Source: Planctomicrobium sp051465645 (GTDB taxonomy: Bacteria > Planctomycetota > Planctomycetia > Planctomycetales > Planctomycetaceae). Taken from it: a stretch of DNA of 64,000 nucleotides. The stretch is from contig NZ_CP195790.1 of assembly GCF_051465645.1 (NCBI RefSeq), positions 3,162,001-3,226,000 on the forward strand, in the 5' to 3' direction. The notes below the pieces were generated by a model, which did not search any database, was not told the DNA's origin, and was given only the letters and a program-made list of their open reading frames with translations. The position numbers and the translations under genes were made by a program. Positions 18,549 to 27,563 of this stretch are shown here, piece by piece. Position 1 is the stretch's first letter. Each line of letters begins with the position of its first letter.

Positions 18549-18674
18549 CGTTTTGATTACGTTTGAAAAGGAGAGTTGTTTGAAGTTGACACCCCGAACA
18601 AGCCGGAGAAATCACAGTTCAAGATGATTCGAAACTGACCGCTGGTTCACACGTAATGGAAGCAGTGTCAATGA

Positions 18675-18701
18675 GGTCAGCCGGGACGAACCCGGCTGAC
18701 C
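18675..18701. repeat. Perfect 11-bp GC-rich stem between the paralogues
   Basis: GGTCAGCCGGG and CCCGGCTGACC flank a five-base loop. There is no T-run on either side. It lies 15 bases past the stop of the upstream paralogue and about 125 bases before the next start, so it could be an mRNA 3'-end protector or attenuator that tunes expression inside the cluster. Confidence 0.7.
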
Positions 18702-18716
18702 AGAATCAACAATTCA

Positions 18717-19943
18717 TTACTGAGCTGGCATTGCCCAAGCTGGCATTGAAGTCTCGCCTTGCTGGTAGACCGGGTGTTTCTCGGTGTACTGCATGTAGCG
18801 GACAGGTTCAGGCAGGCTCAGACCTGGCTCGTGACGGACATCGATCAGCATGTGGTCAACTGGTCGAGGAATGTTGTAGTCCGTGGTGTTTCGCATGGTG
18901 TGCGACTTCAGACCGGCTGGACGTCCCAGTGGGATATGTGGAGGTCCTGGCAGTCCGATTGGTGTTCCAACGGTTGGGTAACCGTACATTGGAACCCCAT
19001 TCATACCGACGATTGGATCGTATGGAGGACGACCTGGGCCAGCTGGGCCGCCCATCATCATGTCGCCTGGAACACCGCTTCCCAGTGTTGAGTCGAGGTG
19101 TCCGCTCACTGGAACTGGTGCCATGAACTGTCCTTGCTCACCATTCACCAGACGAATCTGCTGGCCTTGACCGTTCTGCCCCATCAGCAATGCCTGTGAG
19201 CCAGGAACTTCAAGATTCATGTTCCCCATGCGGAGGACAGCCATGATTGTTCCGCGACGATCTGCTTCAGCAACTGGATCGAGGCCTGGGCCAAGGCGAG
19301 TTGAAACAAGTTCTTCAACCCCGGCGATTGCCAGTTCCTGGAAACGTGCGTCTGGCAGGTAGATCACCTTGGTAACGAAGTTGTTGGTCTCGATCTGGTC
19401 GAGATCTTCGTCGGTAATACGGATTGGCAGAGCGTTGTGCTCAAGGTAAGCAGCTGTCTGAGCCTGCACTGGATAAACATGCAGAGAAGGATAGACAGTC
19501 AGGCCTTCGCGACCTGGAATACCGGCCAATTTCAGGCGGTAAGTCGCTCCCTGTGCGAAGTTATAGCGATCTGGAGCAATCAGCTGGTTCTCAGCGAATG
19601 ATGGCCCGATCTGCCAGCCAATTGCCATGCCCTCTGGACCGAGGAAACGTACCTGTGAGGTGCGTGGTGGCCCATTTGGAATCATTCCGAATCCGCCTGG
19701 AACGTTCATCGGCATATTCATGCCTGCACCCGGTGGACAGGCTGCTGGCGCCTGATGTGACGCCAGTGACACATGTGGTCCCATCACACCCGGTCCAGGT
19801 CCGCCCACCATAGGGCCTGGCTGTGCCAGCATTTGCGCTGGCGGTGCATGATACTCATTTTTCTTCAACGCCTGCTGTCCGTCGGCGGCGCAGCCCACGC
19901 AGACGATGAGCAAGGTGCCCAGTGCCAGGAAATACAGTCTCAT
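18717..19943 (-). CDS. Pro/Gly/Met-rich envelope lipoprotein, paralogue of the 17865 gene
   Basis: About 408 residues from the ATG at 19943, which has GAGGA upstream and gives a leader with lipobox VCVGC. A longer frame to 20081 is rejected. Residues about 30-95 and the C-terminal 120 are rich in Pro, Gly and Met, while the middle holds the domain shared with the next gene (VTKVIYLPDARFQ, EADRRGTIMAVLRMG). It is likely an outer-membrane or periplasmic structural protein; the family is unknown to me. First gene of the three-gene cluster, divergent from the gene at 20165. Confidence 0.7.
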   Translation of the reverse strand: MRLYFLALGTLLIVCVGCAADGQQALKKNEYHAPPAQMLAQPGPMVGGPGPGVMGPHVSLASHQAPAACPPGAGMNMPMNVPGGFGMIPNGPPRTSQVRFLGPEGMAIGWQIGPSFAENQLIAPDRYNFAQGATYRLKLAGIPGREGLTVYPSLHVYPVQAQTAAYLEHNALPIRITDEDLDQIETNNFVTKVIYLPDARFQELAIAGVEELVSTRLGPGLDPVAEADRRGTIMAVLRMGNMNLEVPGSQALLMGQNGQGQQIRLVNGEQGQFMAPVPVSGHLDSTLGSGVPGDMMMGGPAGPGRPPYDPIVGMNGVPMYGYPTVGTPIGLPGPPHIPLGRPAGLKSHTMRNTTDYNIPRPVDHMLIDVRHEPGLSLPEPVRYMQYTEKHPVYQQGETSMPAWAMPAQ

Positions 19944-20164
19944 CGCTTTTCCTCTTCCTTGTGGTCCCGGTGATTCGCTCCGGATTGCGGTCGACCAATC
20001 TTTCCGTGACTGGCTAAAATCCAACCGACCGGGCCGCGACGGCATGTACTGCTTGAGGTTGTTCCCGCAGGCATCACGCATTTAACGAAATGATTCTTCG
20101 GCCATCTCTGTTTTCGGATTGACAAGGCACCAATCTTTGGAAAATTCGGCACCTTCAGGACAAC

Positions 20165-21184
20165 ATGAACAAACTAACAACACTGACCGCCGCGGGACTT
20201 ATGCTCATCCTTTTGGGGGTATTTGCTACGGGAGTCCTTGCGTGGCAAGAGGTTAAGGGCGACACCAAGGCCACAAACGGGGCAGAAACGCCTCAGGCGG
20301 ACGCTGAGGCAACCATTTCTGACACCGAGGCCGTCGAGCTTCTGAGACAGGCTCGAAACCGCCTTTTCGAGCGTCGATCGATTCAGGCGCAGATGTCTCA
20401 GGTCATCTCAATTGGTCCGCAACGAGTAAAATCGACCGGTTCTTATCTGGCTGCGGCCGGATTTCGCTATCGATTTCAATATCAACTCTCGCTGGGAGAC
20501 CTTCAGGGAGAATTTCTTGAGGTTTGCGACGGCCAATTGCTTCACACCCGCCGTCAAATTGCCGCCGTCAACGAGAAAGTCGCCGCAGTTGCTCCGCCAG
20601 AGATCGAACTCACCCGGCGAGATATCCAGCGAATTCGCCGGGAAGCACTGGGAATCAAGGATGCTCACCCAGCCGCGAATCTGTCTGAAGCGCTTCTGGA
20701 AGCAGAAGTCGGAATCGGGGGGATTCCTGCGATTCTGGCCATGCTCGAACGCACTTTGATCCTGTCTCCGATTCGCACACAGACTGTCGATGGACGCGAT
20801 TATCTGGTTCTGCAAGGTCGCTTGCGTCCAGATCGTAAGAATGAACTCATCGTTGGGCTCGGAAGTGCCGCCAGTCAGGTTGAAAACTTTCTTCCTGACG
20901 TCGTTCGCGTCTATCTTGAGAAGGAAACACTGTTCCCTGAGAAGTTCCTGTATCTCAAGCGAACCAGCAACGACCAGAATTCGCTACGACCGTTGATTAC
21001 CGTCGAATTCTCCAACATCATACTGGACCAGCCTGTGCCGGACGGCCAGTTCATCTATATGGCTCCACCGGGTGTCGAAGAAAAAGACGAAACGACTCAA
21101 TACCTGGAAGCAATGCGTCAGGCAGCAACTCAAGCGACTCGACCACCTGAGACAGAACCTGCACCAGCTCAACCCGGTAAATAG
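20165..21184 (+). CDS. Secreted LolA-like protein
   Basis: A 339-residue protein with a clear signal peptide (1-26, ending VLAW). The region from about 57 to 290 alternates beta-strand-like segments (SIQAQMSQVISIGPQRVKST, GFRYRFQYQL, QGEFLEVCDGQLLH) in the manner of LolA/LolB-type half-barrels that carry lipid or lipoprotein. The C-terminus is a Pro/Gln/Ala tail. AGGA precedes the ATG. The assignment is by fold pattern only. The next gene starts 37 bases on in the same direction, so they may be co-transcribed. Confidence 0.6.
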   Translation: MNKLTTLTAAGLMLILLGVFATGVLAWQEVKGDTKATNGAETPQADAEATISDTEAVELLRQARNRLFERRSIQAQMSQVISIGPQRVKSTGSYLAAAGFRYRFQYQLSLGDLQGEFLEVCDGQLLHTRRQIAAVNEKVAAVAPPEIELTRRDIQRIRREALGIKDAHPAANLSEALLEAEVGIGGIPAILAMLERTLILSPIRTQTVDGRDYLVLQGRLRPDRKNELIVGLGSAASQVENFLPDVVRVYLEKETLFPEKFLYLKRTSNDQNSLRPLITVEFSNIILDQPVPDGQFIYMAPPGVEEKDETTQYLEAMRQAATQATRPPETEPAPAQPGK

Positions 21185-21221
21185 GCCAGTCCCCTGAAGT
21201 TGCTCACGCCTGGAGAAGACA

Positions 21222-22952
21222 ATGACGTTTGTGTCTCAGTTGCGAACCTGCCGCTATTTTCCTGCAGGCATCCTGATGCTAGCCCTTTCCGTTGTTCCTG
21301 CAAGCGGGAGCGATCTCAATTCAGGGGTGACAAAATCAAGCGGAGACCTTCAGGTAGAAATTGGCCGTCGTGATGAAGGCATTCCTCTGATCGCGACTGG
21401 TGATGCCAGTATCTTCGCGAATCAGGGAGAACTCGCCGACGCACCACGCATTCTGATCACAGTCCCAGAGACAGGATCAGCGAACACTCCCCGGCAGTTG
21501 CAGGACATCAATTCGTTTCGCCAACAACTTTCCAAGTTAGCAAAGCGTGAACTCCAGTTCGTCGTCGTCCCTGTTCCGGCTGGACTGTCATTTCCTCCAA
21601 CCGGTTCCGCATACAACACAAAAGGACAACGCACTGCCGCTGCAATTTGGCGAGCAGTTGCCTGGACTGGAACAGATATCGTCATTGAGTTCATCAATGA
21701 ACCCGTTCCTGCCTGGTCTGAAACTTCTCTGGCGAATGCAGTGAAGAACAATAGTGTGGCAGGCTACGGAAAAACGCACTCCGTCCAACTTCCAGTCGCA
21801 TTGCTGGCAACACCGATTTCAAAATGGACTGTAGAGCAAAAAGCCAAGACGGGCTTCGATGAGGTGTTCCCTGCAGCCGTCAAAGGTGCAAGCACTTCTC
21901 CATTGAGGATCGAATTTCAGTCACGCCAGTCTCGCACGCCGCATCAGGTCGCCGAGCAGATGACAAAGGTGTATGGACATGACCTGAAGAAAGTCATGTA
22001 CCAACCTGCCCTCGCGATTATCGCTCGACAGGAATTCGCTGCGTTGACCGGCGATAAGACAGTGAAACCGGATGTCGAGAAAATCCTGACACCATGGTTG
22101 GAGAACACGACTGCGAAGGCGGATCCCAATGGAAGCGTCGTCTCAGGGCATCTGGTCTTCGTGGATTGGGCCAACCGAACTGGCGATCCACGCGCAATCG
22201 AACTTATCAAAAAGGCGGTCAGTGTTGGCTTCGATGAAGCAGGAAATCCACTGCCGTCCATGCCGATGCACCATGAGATGAGCGATGCCGTCTTCATGGG
22301 GACTCCAATGCTTGCGGCGGCAGCGCGGCTGACAGGGGACACGAAGTACCTGGATCAGCTGGTGCGTCACTTTGAATTCATCAAAGGACTCTGCCTGCGA
22401 CCGGATGGAATCTATCGAAGCTCTCCATTATCAGAAGCCGCCTGGGGAAGAGGCAACGGCTTCCCAATGCTCGGGCTTTCACTCGCTTTAACAGAGCTGG
22501 AAACGCTCATTCAAGATCCGAAGCAATCCCCTGCACTCGTCGCGCGAGCAAAGGAAGTTCACACAAAGATTTTGCCAGATTTCCAAGCTCACGCGAAAGC
22601 ATTGCTGAAACATCAGGATCTCACAGGAGCGTGGCGACAGGTCATCGACGAACCATCTGCGTACCGCGAACTGACAGCAACCTGCATGTTGGGATTTGCA
22701 ATGCAACGCGGGGTGAATCGCGGTTGGCTGTCAAAAGAGGAATTTTCACCTGCAATCGATCGGGCCTGGAACGCTGTGCTGATTCGCGCTGGTGCCAATG
22801 GTCATCTACTGGACGTGTGCACGGGCACAGGGAAGCAGAAAGACCTGCAAGGCTTTTTCGATCGAGAAGCCATTCTCGGGATCGATGAACGTGGCGGCGC
22901 AATGGTCTTGATCTTCACGATTGAACGATGCAAGACAGCGGCAGCTCAATAA
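21222..22952 (+). CDS. Glycoside hydrolase family 88/105-like protein with extra N-terminal domain
   Basis: A 576-residue exported protein (signal ending ASGS). The C-terminal half (about 270-570) is an alpha/alpha barrel with MHHEMSDAVFMGTPMLA, YRSSPLSEAAWGRGNGF and TGAWRQVIDEP; the WGRGNG signature and the preceding Asp belong to unsaturated glucuronyl or rhamnogalacturonyl hydrolases (GH88/GH105). These remove the 4,5-unsaturated uronate left by polysaccharide lyases. Residues about 50-200 form a separate alpha/beta-looking domain I cannot name. GGAG lies six bases before the ATG. A strong terminator follows. Confidence 0.75.
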   Translation: MTFVSQLRTCRYFPAGILMLALSVVPASGSDLNSGVTKSSGDLQVEIGRRDEGIPLIATGDASIFANQGELADAPRILITVPETGSANTPRQLQDINSFRQQLSKLAKRELQFVVVPVPAGLSFPPTGSAYNTKGQRTAAAIWRAVAWTGTDIVIEFINEPVPAWSETSLANAVKNNSVAGYGKTHSVQLPVALLATPISKWTVEQKAKTGFDEVFPAAVKGASTSPLRIEFQSRQSRTPHQVAEQMTKVYGHDLKKVMYQPALAIIARQEFAALTGDKTVKPDVEKILTPWLENTTAKADPNGSVVSGHLVFVDWANRTGDPRAIELIKKAVSVGFDEAGNPLPSMPMHHEMSDAVFMGTPMLAAAARLTGDTKYLDQLVRHFEFIKGLCLRPDGIYRSSPLSEAAWGRGNGFPMLGLSLALTELETLIQDPKQSPALVARAKEVHTKILPDFQAHAKALLKHQDLTGAWRQVIDEPSAYRELTATCMLGFAMQRGVNRGWLSKEEFSPAIDRAWNAVLIRAGANGHLLDVCTGTGKQKDLQGFFDREAILGIDERGGAMVLIFTIERCKTAAAQ

Positions 22953-22987
22953 CACGCTTGCTCTTAGAAGACTGCTTTCACAAACAA

Positions 22988-23023
22988 ACAGAAGCCGCTC
23001 ATGGAGCGGCTTCTGTTTTTTCT
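22988..23023 (+). terminator. Terminator between convergent genes
   Basis: ACAGAAGCCGCTC pairs with GAGCGGCTTCTGT over a three-base loop, followed by six T. Confidence 0.88.
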
Positions 23024-23065
23024 TGACGGCCGTTTCAGTGATCGATAACGAAGACCCCGATCAGC

Positions 23066-24001
23066 CTATGAGCGTTTCTTGGTGCTTTGAGACCTCAGAA
23101 ACCTTTCGAAGTCTTTAGGCAATGGGGCCTCAAACTTCATTGCTTCGCCGGTGACCGGATGATCGAATCCGAGAACAACTGCATGCAATCCCAGACCTTT
23201 ACTTCTCCATGCTGGATGCTTTGCTTCATGTGGACGATAACGATCGTCACCTAACACGGGATGCCCTACTTCTGCGAAGTGAACGCGAATCTGATTTCGT
23301 CGCCCAGTCTCCAGAATCGCAGTGAGATATGTGGCATCTCGCAAGTATTCGTTCACGCGAAAGTGAGTGATCGCGAGTTCGCCCTGTTCGCCGGGCCCAA
23401 CAGAATAGCGTTGCAGCCGCTTTGACGTCGTCATGTACGTCCGGAAGGTTCCTTCCTTCTGCATCACACGACCAGCAACAAGAACGGCATACTCTCGTTC
23501 CGCTTTGCGAATCCGAAACTGCTCCATCAACTGTTCAGCGATCTTTGGATTCTTGGCAACAACGAGCGTCCCACTTGTATCACGATCCAACCGATGGACA
23601 GCAACTGCTCTGGCTCCGCGCTGACGACGACGCAGGTATTCAGTCACGGAATCGATCAGCGTCTTCTGGTTACCATTGTCGGTTTGAACCGTGAGAATCC
23701 CGGGGCCCTTATCCACAACAATCAGATACTCATCTTCGAACAGCACGCGAAAATATGCTGGCGGCCGCTCAACTTTTGCTTCCTTATATCGAGTGTGCGG
23801 ATCGTGAGTCACTTGCACGACGCTCCCGGCTTCGACGATCAGGCCTCCCTTTTTACAGGGCCGCCCGTTCAGCAACACACAATCCCGGTCAAGCAATCCT
23901 CTGGCTTCCGAGCGTGATCGCCCGGTCATGGTTTGCACGAGTTGATCCAGCCGACCAACCTGTTCGGCCTCGATCGTTAATTCCACCACTTCCAGAGCCA
24001 T
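23066..24001 (-). CDS. RluA-family pseudouridine synthase
   Basis: A 311-residue enzyme that isomerises specific uridines, usually in 23S rRNA. An S4-like domain occupies about 15-75. The catalytic motif HRLDRDTSGTLVVAK (Asp in RLDRDTSG) is intact, and ETGRRNQIRVHFAEVGHPVLGDDRY follows as in RluC/RluD. The exact target (RluC- or RluD-like) cannot be set from sequence alone. ThuA-domain gene lies upstream on the same strand with a 96-base gap. Confidence 0.88.
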   Translation of the reverse strand: MALEVVELTIEAEQVGRLDQLVQTMTGRSRSEARGLLDRDCVLLNGRPCKKGGLIVEAGSVVQVTHDPHTRYKEAKVERPPAYFRVLFEDEYLIVVDKGPGILTVQTDNGNQKTLIDSVTEYLRRRQRGARAVAVHRLDRDTSGTLVVAKNPKIAEQLMEQFRIRKAEREYAVLVAGRVMQKEGTFRTYMTTSKRLQRYSVGPGEQGELAITHFRVNEYLRDATYLTAILETGRRNQIRVHFAEVGHPVLGDDRYRPHEAKHPAWRSKGLGLHAVVLGFDHPVTGEAMKFEAPLPKDFERFLRSQSTKKRS

Positions 24002-24097
24002 TGTCGGACTTTAAACTTTTCTAAAGGATCAAGATTCAATCGATGCCCATTGGCACCACCAGAAACTCAACAGACACCTCTCACGTTGAAAACAAAA

Positions 24098-25039
24098 CTA
24101 TTTTCGCGGAGGCTTCGGGTCGAGATTCTGTTCCAGTTCTTCCGGAGTCACTTTCGAAGCGACTCCATTTTCAGGCACGGTCATCCCGCTTGCCCAAAGA
24201 AAGGCATTCAACACCACTTTACGATATTCGTCGTTGGCCCAATTGTCATGGAAGTGACCACCGGTGAAGCCGAACCCGCGGCTGCCATCCGGACGTTCAA
24301 TCGCCCACATCATGGCTTCGGCTTTGCCTTTATTCGCCTGAATGTGAGCATAAGGCCCTTTCGGGTAGACATAGGGACCATCGCGAACTTCATCGCTCGG
24401 TTCGGCCACCAGAATCGGAGTGAATTTCACATCGCCAAATTGAGCAGCTTTGCGACCATCAAAGTCCGAGAGAAACCGCATATTGAAATACCATTCATCT
24501 TTAATTTTGAATGGTTTCACGCCTTGAGTAATCGGGTGCTTGGGAAACGAAGTGAACTCCGGTTCCCAGATCGGATTGCATGAGAAGGCATTTTCGTAAT
24601 GGCCGCCAATCCAACGCAGAAACTCGGCGCCAGCCTGATCGGGAACGACTTCCACACCGAAATGCATACATCCGATGCCGACACCGGCCTTCGCAAGTTC
24701 ATCAATCAGTTTCAGCCGGCGCCCGTTCTCCTGAACAACTTCATGACGGGCGCCTCCGTCCATGTAAAAGACGATGGCGTTCGCATGTTTGAACACAGTC
24801 TCGTCTTCAGGCCAGCCGTTCAATACGACATCAACGTGAAGGCCCGGCACGTCTTTCAAGCACTTTGCGAGAAGCTGAACACCAGCATTGAATTCGTGCA
24901 TTCGTGCAGGATGAGACGGCTTTCCGGCAACGAGAACCAGATTTTTGGGAGCGTCTGCTGAAGCAATTGTGGTCAATCCACAGAGCATCAAAACAGTCAA
25001 CGTTACGGCGCAAAAAGTCCGTCTTAAAACTGCACGCAC
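24098..25039 (-). CDS. ThuA domain-containing secreted protein
   Basis: A 313-residue protein starting at GTG, with GAGGAG six bases upstream and a signal peptide ending ASADA. The glutamine-amidotransferase-like ThuA fold is indicated by KNLVLVAGKPSHPARMHEFNAG, a central GVGIGCMHFGVEV and the C-terminal GRGFGFTGGHFHDNWAND-type segment (here SRGFGFTGGHFHDNW). ThuA-like domains are abundant in planctomycetes, often with sugar-degradation genes, but their activity is not established. The nearby GH88/105-like gene fits a carbohydrate context. Confidence 0.8.
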   Translation of the reverse strand: MRAVLRRTFCAVTLTVLMLCGLTTIASADAPKNLVLVAGKPSHPARMHEFNAGVQLLAKCLKDVPGLHVDVVLNGWPEDETVFKHANAIVFYMDGGARHEVVQENGRRLKLIDELAKAGVGIGCMHFGVEVVPDQAGAEFLRWIGGHYENAFSCNPIWEPEFTSFPKHPITQGVKPFKIKDEWYFNMRFLSDFDGRKAAQFGDVKFTPILVAEPSDEVRDGPYVYPKGPYAHIQANKGKAEAMMWAIERPDGSRGFGFTGGHFHDNWANDEYRKVVLNAFLWASGMTVPENGVASKVTPEELEQNLDPKPPRK

Positions 25040-25337
25040 AGGCGACTCCTCGTCTCCGGGTCACATCTCAGAACGGGTCCACGTTCTGCATGGAGGAAAT
25101 TCTCGGCTCAGGTCTGTACTGGCGATGCGTTTTCGGCGAAGTTGGACTTTGCCCAAACTCATCGCAGAAAAACAGACTATGGCCTCTCTTGCAGTTCTAA
25201 CACGCGAGCGGATTTGTCGCCACCCGACGCACCTTCCAGACAGAACTTGCTGGAAATCAGGGGCACATACTGCAAATTGAGTGCGACAGAGGAATTGACC
25301 GGCGATGAATCAGCCAGCGCGATTGAAACGACGCAGG

Positions 25338-25946
25338 TTAAACGACACGGTCTGGTTGTGGAGCGACCCGAATAAAGCGAACGGTTTTCCCGTCGATCGT
25401 CGTCGTCCAGACTCCTTCTTCAACAGGCAAATGACCTTGCTGCCCGCGAATCATCAACCAGCCGACTCCCCCGAACTCATCAATGATGCGATAGTCCCCG
25501 TTCGGAAGTGACTCAGGCAAGAGTTCAACATGCTGCTGAATGGCCGGAACAGAAAGAGTGAGGCCGTCGTGATCCACCGTCCGACTGACTGGCAATGAAG
25601 CAGCTTTCTGAATGGCCGCAGTCCCCTTTTGGGAAGCTTTGCTCTCTCGCAACTTTTCGAACGGATCGATCGCAATCCATCCGTCGTCATCTTCTGAAAC
25701 AGCTGGAACCGTTGCGACGACGGGCAATGGAGAAAGTGCCTCCCATTCGGGTTCTTCTTTCGTTTCGACAGATACAACCGGAGCCTCTGCTGGCAATTCC
25801 TCATCCGGCAATTCGACCAACGTGACGAACCGGAATTCAGTTCCAACTCGGGGGGGAACATCGTTTGCCCACATGCCGGTGAACATCGCTGTCGCCACAA
25901 TCAGCGAAGCAATGCGTATCAGTCGTTGTGTGGATTCGATGATCAT
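25338..25946 (-). CDS. Small exported protein of unknown function
   Basis: About 202 residues from the ATG at 25946; an in-frame TTG five codons earlier is also possible because AGGAG lies upstream of it. A hydrophobic leader ends near MWAND. The middle is acidic and Pro/Val-rich. The C-terminal 60 residues (LPNGDYRIIDEFGGVGWLMI, KTVRFIRVAP) form a compact beta-rich module. No homologue is recognised. It is divergent from aroA. About 300 gene-free bases separate it from the ThuA gene (25040-25337), where I see nothing notable. Confidence 0.5.
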   Translation of the reverse strand: MIIESTQRLIRIASLIVATAMFTGMWANDVPPRVGTEFRFVTLVELPDEELPAEAPVVSVETKEEPEWEALSPLPVVATVPAVSEDDDGWIAIDPFEKLRESKASQKGTAAIQKAASLPVSRTVDHDGLTLSVPAIQQHVELLPESLPNGDYRIIDEFGGVGWLMIRGQQGHLPVEEGVWTTTIDGKTVRFIRVAPQPDRVV

Positions 25947-26282
25947 GGCCGTCACAAACAAGAAACGAGAAGTGCTCCTATTCGGAAGTCACCCCGCAAA
26001 GCTATTATTCACAGAGACACACTTATCGCACCAACCGTCATACACAGCAGAAAACAATCAACCGAATATCAGCGGTCAGTCCAGATTGAGCAGGCTTCCA
26101 AAGCGGAAGCACGTTCCTCAATTTGTCGCGATGCCCCTGATGTATCGACGGTGATTGCGTTAGAATGCGGCAGAAATGGCGACTCAGAAGCGTCACATCA
26201 GGGAAAGATTCGCAGACGGGCAATCCACAACGTCTCTATCAAAACTGACAGATTCACCACTTATTCCAACTCTGACATTTAC
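25947..26282. other. Divergent intergenic region upstream of aroA
   Basis: An open frame runs through this stretch in phase with aroA, but it has no ribosome site and no family resemblance before the EPSP-synthase N-terminus at 26283. No convincing promoter pair is seen. Confidence 0.4.
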
Positions 26283-27563
26283 ATGGAATCGCTCGAAATA
26301 ATTCCGGTGTCTCGCCCTGTCCAGGGAGTGATTCGCCCCCCTGGTTCAAAAAGCCTGACGAACCGCGCCTTGATGATTGCCTCACTGGCAACCGGTTCCT
26401 CCGAACTGACCGGCATACTCGACAGTGTCGATACCCGTGTCATGATTGATAGCCTGCAACGGCTTGGAATTCAGGTCACGCCAGATTGGGACGCTCGAAC
26501 CATCTCCCTGACCGGTCAGCAGGGACGCATTCCAGTCTCTCAGGCGGACCTGTGGTGCGAGAACAGTGGCACCAGCATTCGCTTTCTCACAGCCCTCTGC
26601 GCAACCGCAAACGGACGCTTCCATCTCGATGGAAATTCCAGAATGCGAGAGCGCCCCATTTCTCCACTGGTGGACGCTCTGAAAGCGATCGGTGTTGACG
26701 CCCGATGCGAACTGGAAAACGGTTGCCCACCAGTTGTGATTTCCACATCAGGATTGCCGGGCGGTCGAATTCAGGTTGCTGGCAACATGTCGAGCCAGTA
26801 CCTCAGTGGCTTACTGATGGCAGCCCCTGCGGCACAATCCTCAGTAACAGTTGAAGTGGTCGGGGAACTGGTTTCACGCCCCTATGTCGACATGACTCTC
26901 GAAATGATGCGTTCATTCGGTGCAGTCGCTGATGAACCAAAAGCAAATCACTTCCAGATTGCGGCGACTCCTTATATTGGCCGCACCTATGACATTGAAC
27001 CAGATGCATCTGCGGCCAGCTATTTCTTTGCTGTCGCGGCCGTCACGGGAGGGCGTGTCACCGTCGAAGGCTTGCATCGCAACGCATTGCAAGGTGATGT
27101 TCAATTTGTCGACGCACTCGTTCAGATGGGATGTGAAGCGGAGTGGAACGAGAACAGCATCACGCTGCAGGGGAAGCCACTTCACGGTGTCGACATCGAC
27201 ATGAACGCCATCAGCGACACAGCACAAACGCTGGCGTGCGTTGCCCCGTTTGCGACCGGTCCTACCAGAATTCGCAATGTCGCCCACATGCGTCTCAAAG
27301 AAACAGACCGAGTCTCAGCTGTCGTGACCGAACTCCAACGAGCCGGCTTGAATGTTGAAGAGCACCAGGATGGCATGACGATTCACCCCGGGGCACTTCA
27401 CCCCTGTGAAATCCACACCTACGACGATCACCGAATGGCCATGAGTTTTTCACTTCTTGGATTACGCACCGCTGGGATTCGCATTGCCGATCCTGGTTGC
27501 ACATCAAAAACCTATCCGGAATATTTTTCGGACCTTGAGACACTTTGTGGGAACGCACGATGA
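26283..27563 (+). CDS. aroA: 3-phosphoshikimate 1-carboxyvinyltransferase (EPSP synthase)
   Basis: A 426-residue protein (family about 427). It joins shikimate-3-phosphate and phosphoenolpyruvate in the shikimate pathway. The N-terminal PPGSKSLTNRALMIA, GTSIRFLTAL, RERPISPLVDAL, GNMSSQYLSGLLMAAP and the C-terminal RLKETDRVSAVVTEL with YDDHRMAMSF are all characteristic. I chose the ATG at 26283 because it begins the conserved domain at normal spacing. Its stop overlaps the next start as ATGA, coupling it to rsmB. Confidence 0.95.
   Translation: MESLEIIPVSRPVQGVIRPPGSKSLTNRALMIASLATGSSELTGILDSVDTRVMIDSLQRLGIQVTPDWDARTISLTGQQGRIPVSQADLWCENSGTSIRFLTALCATANGRFHLDGNSRMRERPISPLVDALKAIGVDARCELENGCPPVVISTSGLPGGRIQVAGNMSSQYLSGLLMAAPAAQSSVTVEVVGELVSRPYVDMTLEMMRSFGAVADEPKANHFQIAATPYIGRTYDIEPDASAASYFFAVAAVTGGRVTVEGLHRNALQGDVQFVDALVQMGCEAEWNENSITLQGKPLHGVDIDMNAISDTAQTLACVAPFATGPTRIRNVAHMRLKETDRVSAVVTELQRAGLNVEEHQDGMTIHPGALHPCEIHTYDDHRMAMSFSLLGLRTAGIRIADPGCTSKTYPEYFSDLETLCGNAR

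Noticed and set aside
24050..24583. 177-residue plus-strand open frame
   Set aside because: It lies fully antisense to the well-supported ThuA gene.
25962..26282. N-terminal extension of aroA
   Set aside because: The EPSP-synthase fold begins at 26283 with normal spacing; the upstream part is not family-like.
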